From contig NZ_MDKE01000055.1 in the NCBI RefSeq assembly GCF_001870485.1, positions 62,001 to 126,000 of the forward strand: DNA of 64,000 nucleotides, read 5' to 3'. Origin of the DNA: Oceanisphaera psychrotolerans (lineage in GTDB: Bacteria; Pseudomonadota; Gammaproteobacteria; Enterobacterales; Aeromonadaceae). Numbering within the stretch: the stretch's first letter is position 1; each line of letters opens with the position of its first letter. Shown one piece after another: positions 19,022 to 29,034 of the stretch. The notes beneath the pieces are model-generated. The model ran no database searches. It worked only from the letters and a program-made list of their open reading frames with translations, and was not told the DNA's origin. The position numbers and the translations under genes were made by a program.

Positions 19022-19813
19022 TTACACCATATTTCTGGCCGAACCCTGGGCGCAGAAACGACTGCTGTCGTAATAGAGCAGGCCGTGATGGCGGGCCAGT
19101 GGCGCCAGACGGCGGGCAATTTGCTTGCCCATGCGCTGGCCGTTGCGGCTGGTATAGTCCGCATCAAACTGCATCGCCGGTGGCGCCGGCAGTTCGGCAG
19201 GCAGCGCCTCGGCCAGTGGGGGCGACAACACCTTGCACACCAGCTCGCTCAGCACCCGGTTCACCGCCGAGCCCACGCCGTAACCCTGCCATTCCGGCAG
19301 CAGATAAAGGCTGTTCAGGGTCATTTCCAGTGCCGGCGCCGGCCGGTCTTCCGGTATCTCGGCGGCAAAATTCAGTACCCAGTTGCCCACCATGGTGGCC
19401 TCGTCGCCATCATGCTCCAGCAGCGCCACATTGCAGCGATAGGACAGGCCATAGTCATGAATGCGGGGGGCGGCATCGGCGCGCTCGGGCCGGCCTTCTC
19501 CCCAGAATAATGGCCGGGGAGCATAGACATCCTGATGTTCATGGAGCGCCTGGTGGCGAAAATGCTCGAACAGGGGCTGGTGCTCGGGATGGTGCCAGTC
19601 CATCAGGTCCAGAGAAAGGCGATCCAGCCATTCGGGCTGCAACCAGGGATAATCGATAAATTCGTCGCGCAGCCGGGTGTAATCCAGCAGATGATTGAGG
19701 GTCCAGTGGCCACGCCTGAGGTAACTGGCCTCACGGATGAAGGTATGTTTGATCTGTTTGAACAGGGGATAGGTTTTGGCGGCAACCCGCCGGCGCTCGG
19801 TGTGGGCAGTCAT
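19022..19813 (-). CDS. GNAT-like protein of unknown function
   Basis: 263 residues if it starts at ATG 19813; an upstream start at 19825 is possible. The central part contains NSLYLLPEWQGYGVGSAVNRVL, which resembles the acetyl-CoA-binding loop (Q/R-x2-G-x-G/A) of GNAT acetyltransferases. The N- and C-terminal extensions are not recognised. The stop lies 4 nt from the convergent rof stop. The substrate is unknown. Confidence 0.6.
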   Translation of the reverse strand: MTAHTERRRVAAKTYPLFKQIKHTFIREASYLRRGHWTLNHLLDYTRLRDEFIDYPWLQPEWLDRLSLDLMDWHHPEHQPLFEHFRHQALHEHQDVYAPRPLFWGEGRPERADAAPRIHDYGLSYRCNVALLEHDGDEATMVGNWVLNFAAEIPEDRPAPALEMTLNSLYLLPEWQGYGVGSAVNRVLSELVCKVLSPPLAEALPAELPAPPAMQFDADYTSRNGQRMGKQIARRLAPLARHHGLLYYDSSRFCAQGSARNMV

Positions 19814-19947
19814 CAGGTAAACCACCCCTTCTCGCTGTACTCACCGGTACTGACACACAACAGAGGCCGGGCCGCCAGACTGAACCCGCCCGCATGGGCG
19901 CAATGAAGGGACTGCATAGGCTTTGCTTCCTTTTTCGACACAAAGCG

Positions 19948-20067
19948 ATGCATTGTAAAGGCACAGGCATGGATGTAAACCCGCTCAGTCCGCTCACCAG
20001 ACAGGAAGTGAACCAGGGCCGGGCCGCCTGGCAGCAACTGCCCGATCCCTTCCCCGCCTGGGAATAA
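19948..20067 (+). CDS. Possible small protein, 39 residues
   Basis: Short ATG frame MHCKGTGMDVNPLSPLTRQEV... ending PFPAWE, in the 503-nt gap between the GNAT-like gene and the lipoprotein. It has no strong ribosome site and no recognised family. The rest of the gap is AT-rich with no supported gene. Confidence 0.25.
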   Translation: MHCKGTGMDVNPLSPLTRQEVNQGRAAWQQLPDPFPAWE

Positions 20068-20316
20068 AGCAGGCCGCCCCCAATAGTGTATTGATGACGT
20101 ATCAATAGAGTCATGGACGAGTCACCACTCCTTTACTAATATTCGAACGACTCCACACTGCAAGATCGATCATATAAAAATATTACAGCACAAAGGAAGG
20201 AGGCAACGCCCTGACTTCCTGTTTTATTAACATCGCTGTTTATTTGACAGTCAGTAGAGTTTTATTTCAGAAGATATTCTAATCGCCATATAAAAATCAC
20301 TTTTCGGGATAAAAAA

Positions 20317-20745
20317 ATGAAAACAAAATCTTTGATAATGCTTACTCTGGTGACTTCCCTGACAACAGGATGTGCATCAGGATTAAACTCCATGCAGAAG
20401 CGTGAATATCAAGCGTTTGAGTATGACAACGTATTGATAGAAGAAAAGAATCCCACTACAGCCGCCGTGCTGGGTATCCTGCCCGGCGGCGGCTCTTTTT
20501 ATGCTCGCGAGCCAGCTCTTGGCGTCGTCAACCTGCTGCTGTGGCCAATCTCTGCACTGTGGGATCCCGTCAGCGGATATGAAGGTGCCATGGCGATTAA
20601 CTACGACCTCACCAAACAGCAGCTCCTGAGAAGCAAAAATAAAGAAATCTCCCTGCTTGATGAAAAAATAGCCACCGGCGAACTGGATACCAAAGAATAC
20701 GTCATGAGCAAAAGAAAAATCGAACAAAAATACAACTACAATTAA
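20317..20745 (+). CDS. Putative lipoprotein
   Basis: 142 residues. The signal peptide MKTKSLIMLTLVTSL ends in the lipobox LTTGC, with Cys19 the lipidated residue and Ala at +2, which predicts outer-membrane sorting. A Gly-rich hydrophobic stretch (AAVLGILPGGGSFYAREP) and a hydrophobic segment VVNLLLWPISALWDP follow, then a charged C-terminal helix with lysines. The leader is unusually AT-rich for this window. No function is recognised. A terminator follows. Confidence 0.75.
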   Translation: MKTKSLIMLTLVTSLTTGCASGLNSMQKREYQAFEYDNVLIEEKNPTTAAVLGILPGGGSFYAREPALGVVNLLLWPISALWDPVSGYEGAMAINYDLTKQQLLRSKNKEISLLDEKIATGELDTKEYVMSKRKIEQKYNYN

Positions 20746-20782
20746 TCATAATCAGCAGAAAATAATACTCCCAAAAGATACG

Positions 20783-20822
20783 GGTCATACATGCAGCATT
20801 AAGTGTATGACCTGTATTTTTT
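20783..20822 (+). terminator. Terminator of the lipoprotein gene
   Basis: GGTCATACA / TGTATGACC hairpin with a 12-nt loop, then TGTATTTTTT. It sits 38 nt after the stop. Confidence 0.8.
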
Positions 20823-20961
20823 AACTTCACGGATTCGTCGCCCCCGGAGACGGTATTCTTCGTCATAGCATGATCCCCACCGCTTCCCCCCTCGGGGCTT
20901 TCTTCTTCTGCAGCGCTGGGACACAATAGCCGACACTTGTCAGGCCATTGAACATACCCGT

Positions 20962-21441
20962 ATGAAAACCAACCTGATCACCCGTGCCGGCTGGCACAAG
21001 CTGGACGAAGAGCTCAAGCACCTGTGGAAGGTAGAGCGCCCCGCCGTCACCCAGTCGGTGTCGGAAGCCGCCGCCCTCGGCGACCGCAGCGAAAACGCCG
21101 AATACATCTACGGCAAGAAACGACTGCGTGAAATAGACCGCCGGGTGCGTTTTCTGATGAAGCGGCTGGAAGCGCTGAAAATCGTCGATTACGACCCGCG
21201 TCAGGACGGCAAGGTATTCTTCGGCGCCTGGGTAGAGCTGGAAAACGAAGACGGCGACATAGTGCGCTACCGCATCGTCGGTACCGACGAGATCGACACC
21301 AGAAACAACCACATCACCATCAATTCGCCCATGGCCCGGGCGCTGATCGGCAAGCAGGTGGACGACGAGGTACAGGTACAAACCCCGTCCGGCCTGAAAG
21401 AGTGGTACATCAACAAGATACAATACACTCCCTTTGACTGA
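20962..21441 (+). CDS. greB: Transcription elongation factor GreB
   Basis: 159 residues. The N-terminal antiparallel coiled coil carries the acidic tip (GDRSENAEY, residues 46-54) that reaches the RNA polymerase active site, and a C-terminal FKBP-like domain carries GKQVDDEV. Gre factors rescue backtracked polymerase by stimulating transcript cleavage. The AALGDRSENAEYIYGKKRLREID motif favours GreB over GreA. tex follows after 66 nt, the conserved greB-tex pairing of gammaproteobacteria. Confidence 0.95.
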   Translation: MKTNLITRAGWHKLDEELKHLWKVERPAVTQSVSEAAALGDRSENAEYIYGKKRLREIDRRVRFLMKRLEALKIVDYDPRQDGKVFFGAWVELENEDGDIVRYRIVGTDEIDTRNNHITINSPMARALIGKQVDDEVQVQTPSGLKEWYINKIQYTPFD

Positions 21442-21507
21442 CCGGCTTTCTCCTTTTTCTGTTATCGGCAGGACGCATTCTGTTTTCCTGCCCGGAGTCC
21501 GATTATT

Positions 21508-23853
21508 ATGACCAATATCAATCACGCCCTGGCCACCGAACTGGCCGTATCACAACAGCAGGTCGACGCCGCCGTGCGGCTGCTGGACGAAGGTGCCACC
21601 GTGCCCTTTATTGCCCGCTACCGCAAGGAAGCGACCGGCGGCCTGGACGACACCCAGTTGCGTAACCTGCACAGTCGGCTCGGTTATCTGCGCGAGCTGG
21701 AAGACAGGCGCACTGTCATCCTCAACTCCATTACCGAGCAGGGCAAGCTGACCGACGCGCTCAAAAAAGAGCTGCTGACCGCCGACACCAAGACCCGGCT
21801 GGAAGATCTGTACCTGCCCTTTAAGCCCAAGCGTCGTACCAAGGGCCAAATGGCCATCGAAGCCGGACTGCAACCGCTGGCCGACAGCCTGTTCGACAAC
21901 CCGAACCAGGATCCTCAGCAGCTGGCCGCCGGCTATATCAAGCCGGACGAGGGCATAGCCGACACCAAGGCGGCGCTGGACGGCGCCAAATACATACTGA
22001 TGGAGCGCTTTGCCGAACAGGCGGATCTGCTGGATGCGGTGCGCCGCCACCTGAGCCAGCACGGCCAGCTGCAGGCCCGGGTGGTCGCCGGACAGGAGCA
22101 GACCGGCGCCAAGTTCAAGGACTACTTCGAACATCAGGAGCCAATAGGCAAAGTGCCCTCGCACCGGCTGCTGGCCATGCTGCGCGGCCGCAACGAAGGC
22201 GTGCTGAGCTTGAGCCTGGTGGTGGACACCGAGGCCGACAGCCACCCCTGCGAGGCCATTATCGCCCGCCATGTGGGCTGGCAGAACAAAGGCCGTGCCG
22301 CCGATGCCTGGCTGGCCGGGGTGGTGAGCTGGACCTGGCGGGTCAAGCTGTCGCTGCAGATGGAAACCGAGCTGCTGGGTCAGTCCCGCGAGCTGGCCGA
22401 GGCCGAGGCGATCAAGGTATTCGCCCTCAACCTGCAGGACTTGCTGATGGCCGCCCCCGCCGGCGCCCGGGTCACCATGGGCCTGGATCCGGGTATTCGC
22501 ACCGGGGTCAAGGTGGTGGTGGTGGACGGCACCGGCAAGCTGCTGGCCCAGGACACTGTCTATCCGTTTGAACCCTTCAAGAAGGTGGAGCAGAGCCTGC
22601 GCACCCTGGATGAACTGTGTCGCCGGCACCAGGTCAGCCTGGTGAGCATCGGCAACGGCACCGCCTCACGCGAAACCGAGCGGCTGGTCGAAACCCTGAT
22701 GAAACAGAGCCCGGAGCTGAAGCTGCAGAAGGTGGTGGTGAGCGAGGCCGGCGCCTCCGTCTATTCCGCTTCCGAGCTGGCCGCCAACGAATTTCCGGAT
22801 CTGGATGTCTCCCTGCGTGGCGCCGTTTCCATCGCCCGACGGTTACAGGACCCGCTGGCCGAGCTGGTAAAAATCGATCCCAAGAGCATCGGCGTGGGCC
22901 AGTATCAACACGATGTGTCCCAGAGCCAGCTGGCCCGCAACCTGGATGCGGTGGTAGAAGACTGCGTGAACGCCGTGGGCGTGGACATCAACATGGCCTC
23001 GGCCCCGCTGCTGACCCGGGTCTCCGGCCTCACCCCCACCCTGGCGCAGAATATCGTGGCCTATCGTGACGAACAGGGCGCCTTCACCGAGCGCAAGCAG
23101 CTGCTCAAGGTACCGCGCCTGGGGCCCAAGGCGTTCGAACAGTGCGCCGGCTTTTTGCGTATTCGCGACGGCAAGAACCCGCTCGACGCCTCATCGGTAC
23201 ACCCGGAGGCCTATCCGGTGGTGAAGCGTATTCAGGAACGCCTGCAGCAACCGGTGCAAAACCTGATTGGCAACAGCAGCCTGCTGCAAACCCTGAACCC
23301 GCAGGACTACACCGACGCGGATTTCGGTCTGCCCACGGTGCAGGACATCCTCAAGGAGCTGGACAAGCCGGGCCGGGATCCGCGCCCCGAATTCAAGGCC
23401 GCCCGCTTTATGGAGGGGGTAGAAAAGCCCTCGGATCTGATCCCGGACATGGTGCTGGAAGGGGTGGTGACCAACGTGACCAACTTCGGCGCCTTCGTGG
23501 ATATCGGCGTGCATCAGGACGGACTGGTGCATATTTCTGCCCTGACCGACCGTTTCATCAAGGATCCGCGCGAGGTGGTCAAGGCCGGCGATATCGTCAA
23601 GGTCAAGGTGATGGAAGTGGATTTGCAGCGCAAGCGCATTGCTCTCACCATGCGGCTGGAACAGAATGCCGCCGATCATGGTAGCGGTAACAATAGCAGC
23701 CGCAATAACGGCGGCCCGCGGCGGGAAGAGCACAAGCCAGCGGGTAATGGCGATAAGGGCCAGCACAACAGCCGCCCCGCCCGCAAGGAACAGCCCGCTC
23801 CGCAAGGTGCCATGGGCGCGGCCCTGGCCGCCGCCCTGCAGAAGAAAAAGTAA
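21508..23853 (+). CDS. tex: Tex-family RNA-binding transcription accessory protein
   Basis: 781 residues. The N-terminal Tex HTH domain has [17 protein letters not shown]. The YqgF/RNase H-like domain starts at about residue 325 ([18 protein letters not shown]). Helix-hairpin-helix motifs lie near residues 500-560, and a C-terminal S1 RNA-binding domain (residues ~650-720, [24 protein letters not shown]) is followed by a low-complexity Asn/Gly/Arg tail. Tex proteins act in transcription and RNA quality control. Start ATG 21508; length is family-typical. Confidence 0.96.
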   Translation: MTNINHALATELAVSQQQVDAAVRLLDEGATVPFIARYRKEATGGLDDTQLRNLHSRLGYLRELEDRRTVILNSITEQGKLTDALKKELLTADTKTRLEDLYLPFKPKRRTKGQMAIEAGLQPLADSLFDNPNQDPQQLAAGYIKPDEGIADTKAALDGAKYILMERFAEQADLLDAVRRHLSQHGQLQARVVAGQEQTGAKFKDYFEHQEPIGKVPSHRLLAMLRGRNEGVLSLSLVVDTEADSHPCEAIIARHVGWQNKGRAADAWLAGVVSWTWRVKLSLQMETELLGQSRELAEAEAIKVFALNLQDLLMAAPAGARVTMGLDPGIRTGVKVVVVDGTGKLLAQDTVYPFEPFKKVEQSLRTLDELCRRHQVSLVSIGNGTASRETERLVETLMKQSPELKLQKVVVSEAGASVYSASELAANEFPDLDVSLRGAVSIARRLQDPLAELVKIDPKSIGVGQYQHDVSQSQLARNLDAVVEDCVNAVGVDINMASAPLLTRVSGLTPTLAQNIVAYRDEQGAFTERKQLLKVPRLGPKAFEQCAGFLRIRDGKNPLDASSVHPEAYPVVKRIQERLQQPVQNLIGNSSLLQTLNPQDYTDADFGLPTVQDILKELDKPGRDPRPEFKAARFMEGVEKPSDLIPDMVLEGVVTNVTNFGAFVDIGVHQDGLVHISALTDRFIKDPREVVKAGDIVKVKVMEVDLQRKRIALTMRLEQNAADHGSGNNSSRNNGGPRREEHKPAGNGDKGQHNSRPARKEQPAPQGAMGAALAAALQKKK

Positions 23854-23870
23854 GATCGGCGTGATTAACA

Positions 23871-23890
23871 GGCCCGGGGACACCCGGGCC
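23871..23890 (+). terminator. GC hairpin downstream of tex
   Basis: Perfect 8-bp stem GGCCCGGG / CCCGGGCC with a 4-nt loop, 18 nt after the tex stop. There is no T-run, so it is a weak terminator or 3'-end hairpin. Confidence 0.5.
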
Positions 23891-23974
23891 AATGACGAGA
23901 AAGATTCACTCGCCGTTGCTACCGAATATCAGGTCCTGGCGGCGTGGTACTTTAATGGGGATAACGCATTGAAG

Positions 23975-24175
23975 ATGTTAAACAGAATATCATTGGCCGT
24001 GGCGCTGCTTTGTGTCGCGATAGGTACCGCGGTCTCAATAATGGGGATATGGGGTTTTATTGGTGATACCGGACTTATCTGGAGATCACTGGCTACCCTG
24101 GGGGTGATGTTTCTTGCCTGTATCTTCACTGTTGCGGTAAACAACATGATTGATTCCAAATCAAGCGGCAAATAG
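23975..24175 (+). CDS. Small two-helix inner-membrane protein
   Basis: 66 residues from ATG 23975. Two hydrophobic helices (roughly residues 5-27, ISLAVALLCVAIG, and 37-55, LATLGVMFLACIF) are joined by a short polar loop, with a polar C-terminus DSKSSGK. The family is not recognised. The longer open frame reaching back into tex is on a different frame and was not used. Confidence 0.55.
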   Translation: MLNRISLAVALLCVAIGTAVSIMGIWGFIGDTGLIWRSLATLGVMFLACIFTVAVNNMIDSKSSGK

Positions 24176-24651
24176 CGTACACACCATCAAACACGCAGCC
24201 GTGTGTCAGAGCCAGGACCGGAGCAAGCCCCCATCTTCTTCGCTTGTACTCCTGTCAGCGGGCCGGTGAAAACGGCCGTGGGAATCCTCGCCGTTATGCT
24301 CCTCGTCTGACTGGGCATCCTTGTGGTCAACCATGCGCCCCGGCTGTGGCATAAAGCCTGCAGCAAGAACAGATTCGTAAAGGTTAAATTTGTTGCCAGA
24401 TGGGTACATCCATGATGTATTGAACTACTATTGATAGCCAGCACACAGACCGAATGAACTTCTCGAGCGCACCCATGGATAGGGGCAGCCCTATGGTACT
24501 CATGCAGGAGTTTTTAAATGCAGACAAGGATTGTCTCGCCATGCACCAACCGGAAGGAACCGGACATAACACCCCCACCGCGCCGTGCCACATGCGCGTC
24601 GCCGTTCCTTCATGAGCCGGAGTATTCACGCTTCATCAGGAGGGCGGGACA
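24176..24651 (+). other. Intergenic region upstream of the pilus/two-component locus
   Basis: 476 nt with no supported gene. It should contain the promoter of the locus that starts at 24652. Minus-strand frames here have no ribosome sites or recognisable sequence. Confidence 0.4.
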
Positions 24652-26518
24652 ATGTCAGCCGTCTTGACCTCACGCTTTATCGAATGGCGTGCCGATCGCA
24701 AAGGCCTGGCGGTGATTGCTATCTCGCTGCTGATAATCGGCTGTATCACGGCCATCATCTACCACCACCAGAGCCAGCAGAAAGAATCATGGCTGCATAG
24801 CCAGGGACAGAGTCTGGTCAAGATCATCAGCGCCATGCCGGTCGAGCAGCTTGTCTCGAACATGGGCAACAATTCGCTGATGAACACCATGCACAATGCG
24901 CTGGTGGACAAACATTTTGCCTATATTTCGCTGGTCAGCCCGGATGGCATTCTCCTCACCGAACAAACCGCCGACGGTCTCCTGATCCCCACGCTGCATA
25001 TTCCCCGCGAGCCGGCATTCTGGTTCGGCGAACGGGGAAATAGCGCCGGATGATGGCTCCTCCCGGATACTGGAATTCCATGCTCCCCTGTTGCAGGGCG
25101 GACAACTGCGAGCCTTTGTCCGACTGGGCTTCTTCGCGCCCGGTTGGAGCGGCCTGACAGCCCAGCTGCCTTTTCTCGCTACCCTGGCCTTCCTTGTCTT
25201 CAATCTGGGCTGTGCCATCTACTTCATGACCCGACTGGATCGGGGTCAGCTGACCACACTGAATGACCAACTGGGGCAACTGATCAACGGCAACCGGCTT
25301 GGCCCCCTCCAGCTCGAAGCCAACGGTGAACTGCTCGAGTTTATCCAGCGCTTCAATGGCGTCATGGCACGCGTTAATGAGCAGCAACAACACCAGGCTG
25401 TAAGCAACCACGAACTGCTGCTGAACAGCAAGCTGGTCACATTCAAGAACTCCCGCCTGAATTCCATTCTGCAGACCTTGCCCGATGCCGTTTTTGTACT
25501 CGACGACACTGGCCGTCTGTGTTTTTCGAACAGCAAGCTGCGCTATTACCTGGAGCTAGAGACACCGCTCGACGAAGGTGCGACCATGGCTGAATGGTGC
25601 CCCCACTCCGAGCTCATCCAGTTCAGCAATCAGGGGAACAGTACGGCGTACGGCACCAAGAAAACCAATGAAATAACCCTGACCATCGGGGGCAACACCG
25701 AACGTTCGCTTCGTTTCCATCGCTACCCCCTGTTCTCACCCAGCCGTCCGGACAAGACCTTCGGCACCCTGATCATCGGTCGGGACATCACCGAGCAGCA
25801 GTTGGCCGTTGCCCATCGTGGCGAGTTCATCGCCCAGGTCGCACATGAACTGAAAACCCCGCTCAATGTCCTTGCCATGTACAGCGAGGCGTTACTGGGC
25901 GAAGACGGGCACTCGACCGAATTCCGTATAGAAGCCTGCAATATCATTCACGATGAAACCGAACGACTCTCGGGCCTGATCAACAACCTGCTCAATCTGA
26001 GCAAGCTGGAAAGCGGCACCATCAAACCGGATCGTCACCACGTCCGGCTGCATGACTTGCTGCAGGATGTCCTGAACTCTATTTCCACCGGCACTCGTAA
26101 CAAGGATATCCAGTTCAGCTTCGCCGTTTCCAACGAGATGCCACCCGTCTACCTGGACAAGGATTTGCTCCGCATCGCCGTCACCAACCTGCTGACCAAC
26201 GCCATCAAGTACAACCGAAAGGGCGGCAGCGTCTGCCTTCGTGGGCAGGAAACCGACAGCAGTATTGTCATCACGGTCGAAGACACCGGCATCGGTATCT
26301 CTGAAGCCGACTGTTCCCGTGTGTTCGAACGACACTTCCGCTCCGCCAGCGTGCAAGTGAGCCAGCGCCCGGGTCATGGTCTCGGCCTGTCGCTAACCCG
26401 GGAAATCGTCGGCTTGCTGCATGGCAGCATCAGCGTGCAGAGCGAACTGGGCCAAGGTTCCTGTTTCCGTATCCAGTTTGATAAGACCGTCGGTCTGCTA
26501 CAAAAGGTACCAACATGA
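24652..26518 (+). pseudogene. PAS-containing sensor histidine kinase, frameshifted
   Basis: AGGAGGGCGGG precedes ATG 24652. The first frame encodes an N-terminal membrane helix (VIAISLLIIGCITAII) and a periplasmic sensor segment, and stops at 25053. The second encodes a further membrane helix (FLATLAFLVFNLGCAIYF), a linker, a PAS domain, the HisKA box with FIAQVAHELKTPLN and the HATPase domain (LTNAIKYN, DTGIGIS, GHGLGLSL). Removing one G from the GGGG run at 25034-25037 joins them into ~620 residues. The last codons overlap the response regulator start (ATGA). It probably phosphorylates that lone receiver. Confidence 0.85.
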
Positions 26519-26898
26519 CTCCAACCATATTACTGGTAGACGATGAACCCCATATCCTCAGGATCATGCGCCTGCAGCTGGAGCGACAGGGTTACCAAAT
26601 CAGCACCTGCAGCAACGGCGAAGATGCCTTCGACCGTCTGCGGGAAAACCCGCCCGATGTGCTGATCACCGATATCCAGATGCCCAGGATGACGGGAGAA
26701 CAGTTATGCAAGAAAATTCGGACGGAAATACCCAATCGAAGCTTTCTTATTGTGCTGCTGACCTCGCGTACCGAAATCGAGCACCGCATCTGGTCGAAGG
26801 ACTTCCACAACCTCTGGTTTTACGAAAAGCCCCTCAGCATGCGTCAGCTGATATCTGAACTTGGCGGTTATTTCGAAGCCCACCGTGCGGAGGCCTGA
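26515..26898 (+). CDS. Single-domain response regulator (CheY-like)
   Basis: 127 residues, only a receiver domain: the acidic pair DDE near residue 9, phospho-acceptor Asp in LITDIQMP near residue 53, a Thr/Ser in LLTSRT, and the conserved Lys in YEKPLS. There is no output domain, so it must act by protein contact. It overlaps the kinase by 4 nt and is followed after 3 nt by the EAL protein. Candidate partners are that enzyme or the STAS domain of the ATPase; this is inference. Confidence 0.9.
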   Translation: MTPTILLVDDEPHILRIMRLQLERQGYQISTCSNGEDAFDRLRENPPDVLITDIQMPRMTGEQLCKKIRTEIPNRSFLIVLLTSRTEIEHRIWSKDFHNLWFYEKPLSMRQLISELGGYFEAHRAEA

Positions 26899-26901
26899 GC
26901 C

Positions 26902-29028
26902 ATGTCCTTAGTCGAGCTGTCGACGGTCGATTTCAAACGCTACCTGCACTATGCCGCCAGCCAGCTTCCTCAACTGCAGGAGTGGCTGGTGCAGGACCGG
27001 AACGGCATGGTACTGGAAGCATCCGACTCACCGGAAAGCCTGGATCCGGACTGGTTCACCCGTCTGCCGCCGGGTCCGGATCATGCAGAAGAATGGGTGC
27101 AACAGCAGGGAGACAAAACGGTCATCACCCACGTCATCAAGACCGACAATGATATTGTCTGGGCCAAACTCTATCTGGCGTTATACGGCAATATCGATGA
27201 GGCTCTCAAGGTAAGCCGTTTTATCCGGGACAGCCTCAACCACGAGATAGCACTGCTGTACGAGCTCAACAGCATGGCGACCGAACTGTCCGACCGTTAT
27301 GAAGAACTCCACCTGATCTATGACATCGACACCCAGCCACTCAGTTACGAGAAAAGCCAGTCAGCCATCAAGCAGCTGGTAAGGAACTGCGTCGACTATC
27401 TGTCCGTGGATTTCGCCTACCTGTGGCTGCCCAGGCAAAAAGTAGAGATCGTTCAGGGTGCCGACCAGCCCAAACGAGACGAATTTCAGTACGCCATGAG
27501 CGGCTGCCGGCAATATTTTCTCGACCACATCGCCGTCTCCGGCGAGGCATTCGTGGTCAACAGTTTCGGTGAACTGGCTCGCCATGGCTACGACTGCGAA
27601 CTGCCTTACAAAATCACGCTCTGCCCGATCAAAAGCCAGGAAGAGAACGCTATCGGTTTTCTGATGCTGGCGAAAATGATGAACAAAAACGACTTTACCA
27701 ACAGCGATCGCAACCTGCTGATGGCAATGGCGGGCAAAGTCACCAAGGCCATTCTCAGTATCTACGACGACAAGACCGGCCTGGTAAAGCACGAGGGCTT
27801 CGGGCACCAGTTACAACGTGCCCTGGAAGCAAAACAGAACCAGAGCTTCCACCACTCGCTGATCCTGGTCAATATCGACAAGTTCTCGGTGATAAATGAC
27901 ATCATGGGATTCGCCGAAGGCGACAGGCTGCTGCTGCGGGTAACCCGCATTCTGAATGCCTGCATCCGTAACAGCGATAGCCTGGCCCGGCTCACCGGTA
28001 ATACTTTTGCCCTGCTGCTGCCCAACTGTTCGATGCAAGATGCACAGAGAGTCGCTCAAAAAATCATCGACGATATAGGCAGCCTCTGCGTCACCAACGG
28101 TGAACAGCACCAGAACATCAGTTGCCGCATTGCCCTGTCGGGGATAAAACACGAAAACCAGTCCGTTGACCGCCTGCTGTCCAACCTTAACATCGCACTG
28201 GATATCGCCAGGGAACAAGGCGGCAACCGCCTGCAGATCTGCAATCAATACGATACCGAGCAAGCCGCTCGCTCCGGGGCTATGCGCTGGATTGGCCGTA
28301 TTCAGGAAGCGCTGCGCAGCAACCGCTTTGTGCCCTATTTTCAGCCCATAGTCCCCCTGCATCCCGATGGCACCACCGAGTCACACGGCGAGATCCTGCT
28401 GCGCTATATCGATGACAGCGGCGCCGTCATCGCGCCCGGCGAGTTCATGCCCGCCGCCGAACACTATCATCTGATGCCGGCAATCGATCTGCGCGTCATC
28501 GAGCTCGTACTGGAGCAGCTTCCCCGTGACACCTCGGGGCTCTGGTCCATCAACCTGTCGGGGCAATCCATCTCGGAACCGGACTTCGTCAAGAAGATCA
28601 TCGAAAGGATCCATGCCCACGGCATCGACCCCAGCCGTCTCTGTTTCGAGGTCACCGAAACCACCGCCATCCGCAGCCTGACCGATGCCAAACACTTTAT
28701 TGCCGAGCTGCGCGCGATGGGATGCAGCATCTCGCTCGATGACTTCGGTACCGGTCTGAGTTCTTTCAGTTACCTGCGCGAGCTCAACATCGACTACTTG
28801 AAGATTGATGGCTCTTTCGTCCGCGCCATGGTCCAGGATCCCACTGCCCACATCATGGTAAAAGCCATTCACAAGGTGGGGCAATCCATGGGGCTTAAAA
28901 CCATCGCGGAATTCGTCGAAACCGATGACCTGCGGCAACAACTGGTCGACATCGGTATTGATTACGGACAAGGGTACCTGTTCAGCAAGCCGATACCCCT
29001 GGCTGATTTTCTGAAACAAGGATACTGA
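26902..29028 (+). CDS. GAF-like/degenerate GGDEF/EAL protein (probable c-di-GMP phosphodiesterase)
   Basis: 708 residues without obvious membrane helices. A novel N-terminus (1-140) precedes a GAF-like region (~150-295) and a GGDEF-type domain (~305-445) whose active-site loop reads LTGNTF instead of GGDEF, so cyclase activity is unlikely. The EAL domain (~450-700) keeps its catalytic set: EIL in place of EAL, the Asn of INLSGQ, Glu in FEVTET, DD in DDFGTG, Lys in KIDG, a Glu in EFVET and the QGY motif. It probably hydrolyses c-di-GMP. It sits 6 nt before the MshEN-bearing ATPase gene, whose c-di-GMP ligand it would deplete locally. In domain order it resembles MshH/CsrD proteins. Confidence 0.87.
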   Translation: MSLVELSTVDFKRYLHYAASQLPQLQEWLVQDRNGMVLEASDSPESLDPDWFTRLPPGPDHAEEWVQQQGDKTVITHVIKTDNDIVWAKLYLALYGNIDEALKVSRFIRDSLNHEIALLYELNSMATELSDRYEELHLIYDIDTQPLSYEKSQSAIKQLVRNCVDYLSVDFAYLWLPRQKVEIVQGADQPKRDEFQYAMSGCRQYFLDHIAVSGEAFVVNSFGELARHGYDCELPYKITLCPIKSQEENAIGFLMLAKMMNKNDFTNSDRNLLMAMAGKVTKAILSIYDDKTGLVKHEGFGHQLQRALEAKQNQSFHHSLILVNIDKFSVINDIMGFAEGDRLLLRVTRILNACIRNSDSLARLTGNTFALLLPNCSMQDAQRVAQKIIDDIGSLCVTNGEQHQNISCRIALSGIKHENQSVDRLLSNLNIALDIAREQGGNRLQICNQYDTEQAARSGAMRWIGRIQEALRSNRFVPYFQPIVPLHPDGTTESHGEILLRYIDDSGAVIAPGEFMPAAEHYHLMPAIDLRVIELVLEQLPRDTSGLWSINLSGQSISEPDFVKKIIERIHAHGIDPSRLCFEVTETTAIRSLTDAKHFIAELRAMGCSISLDDFGTGLSSFSYLRELNIDYLKIDGSFVRAMVQDPTAHIMVKAIHKVGQSMGLKTIAEFVETDDLRQQLVDIGIDYGQGYLFSKPIPLADFLKQGY

Positions 29029-29034
29029 TCGCAG

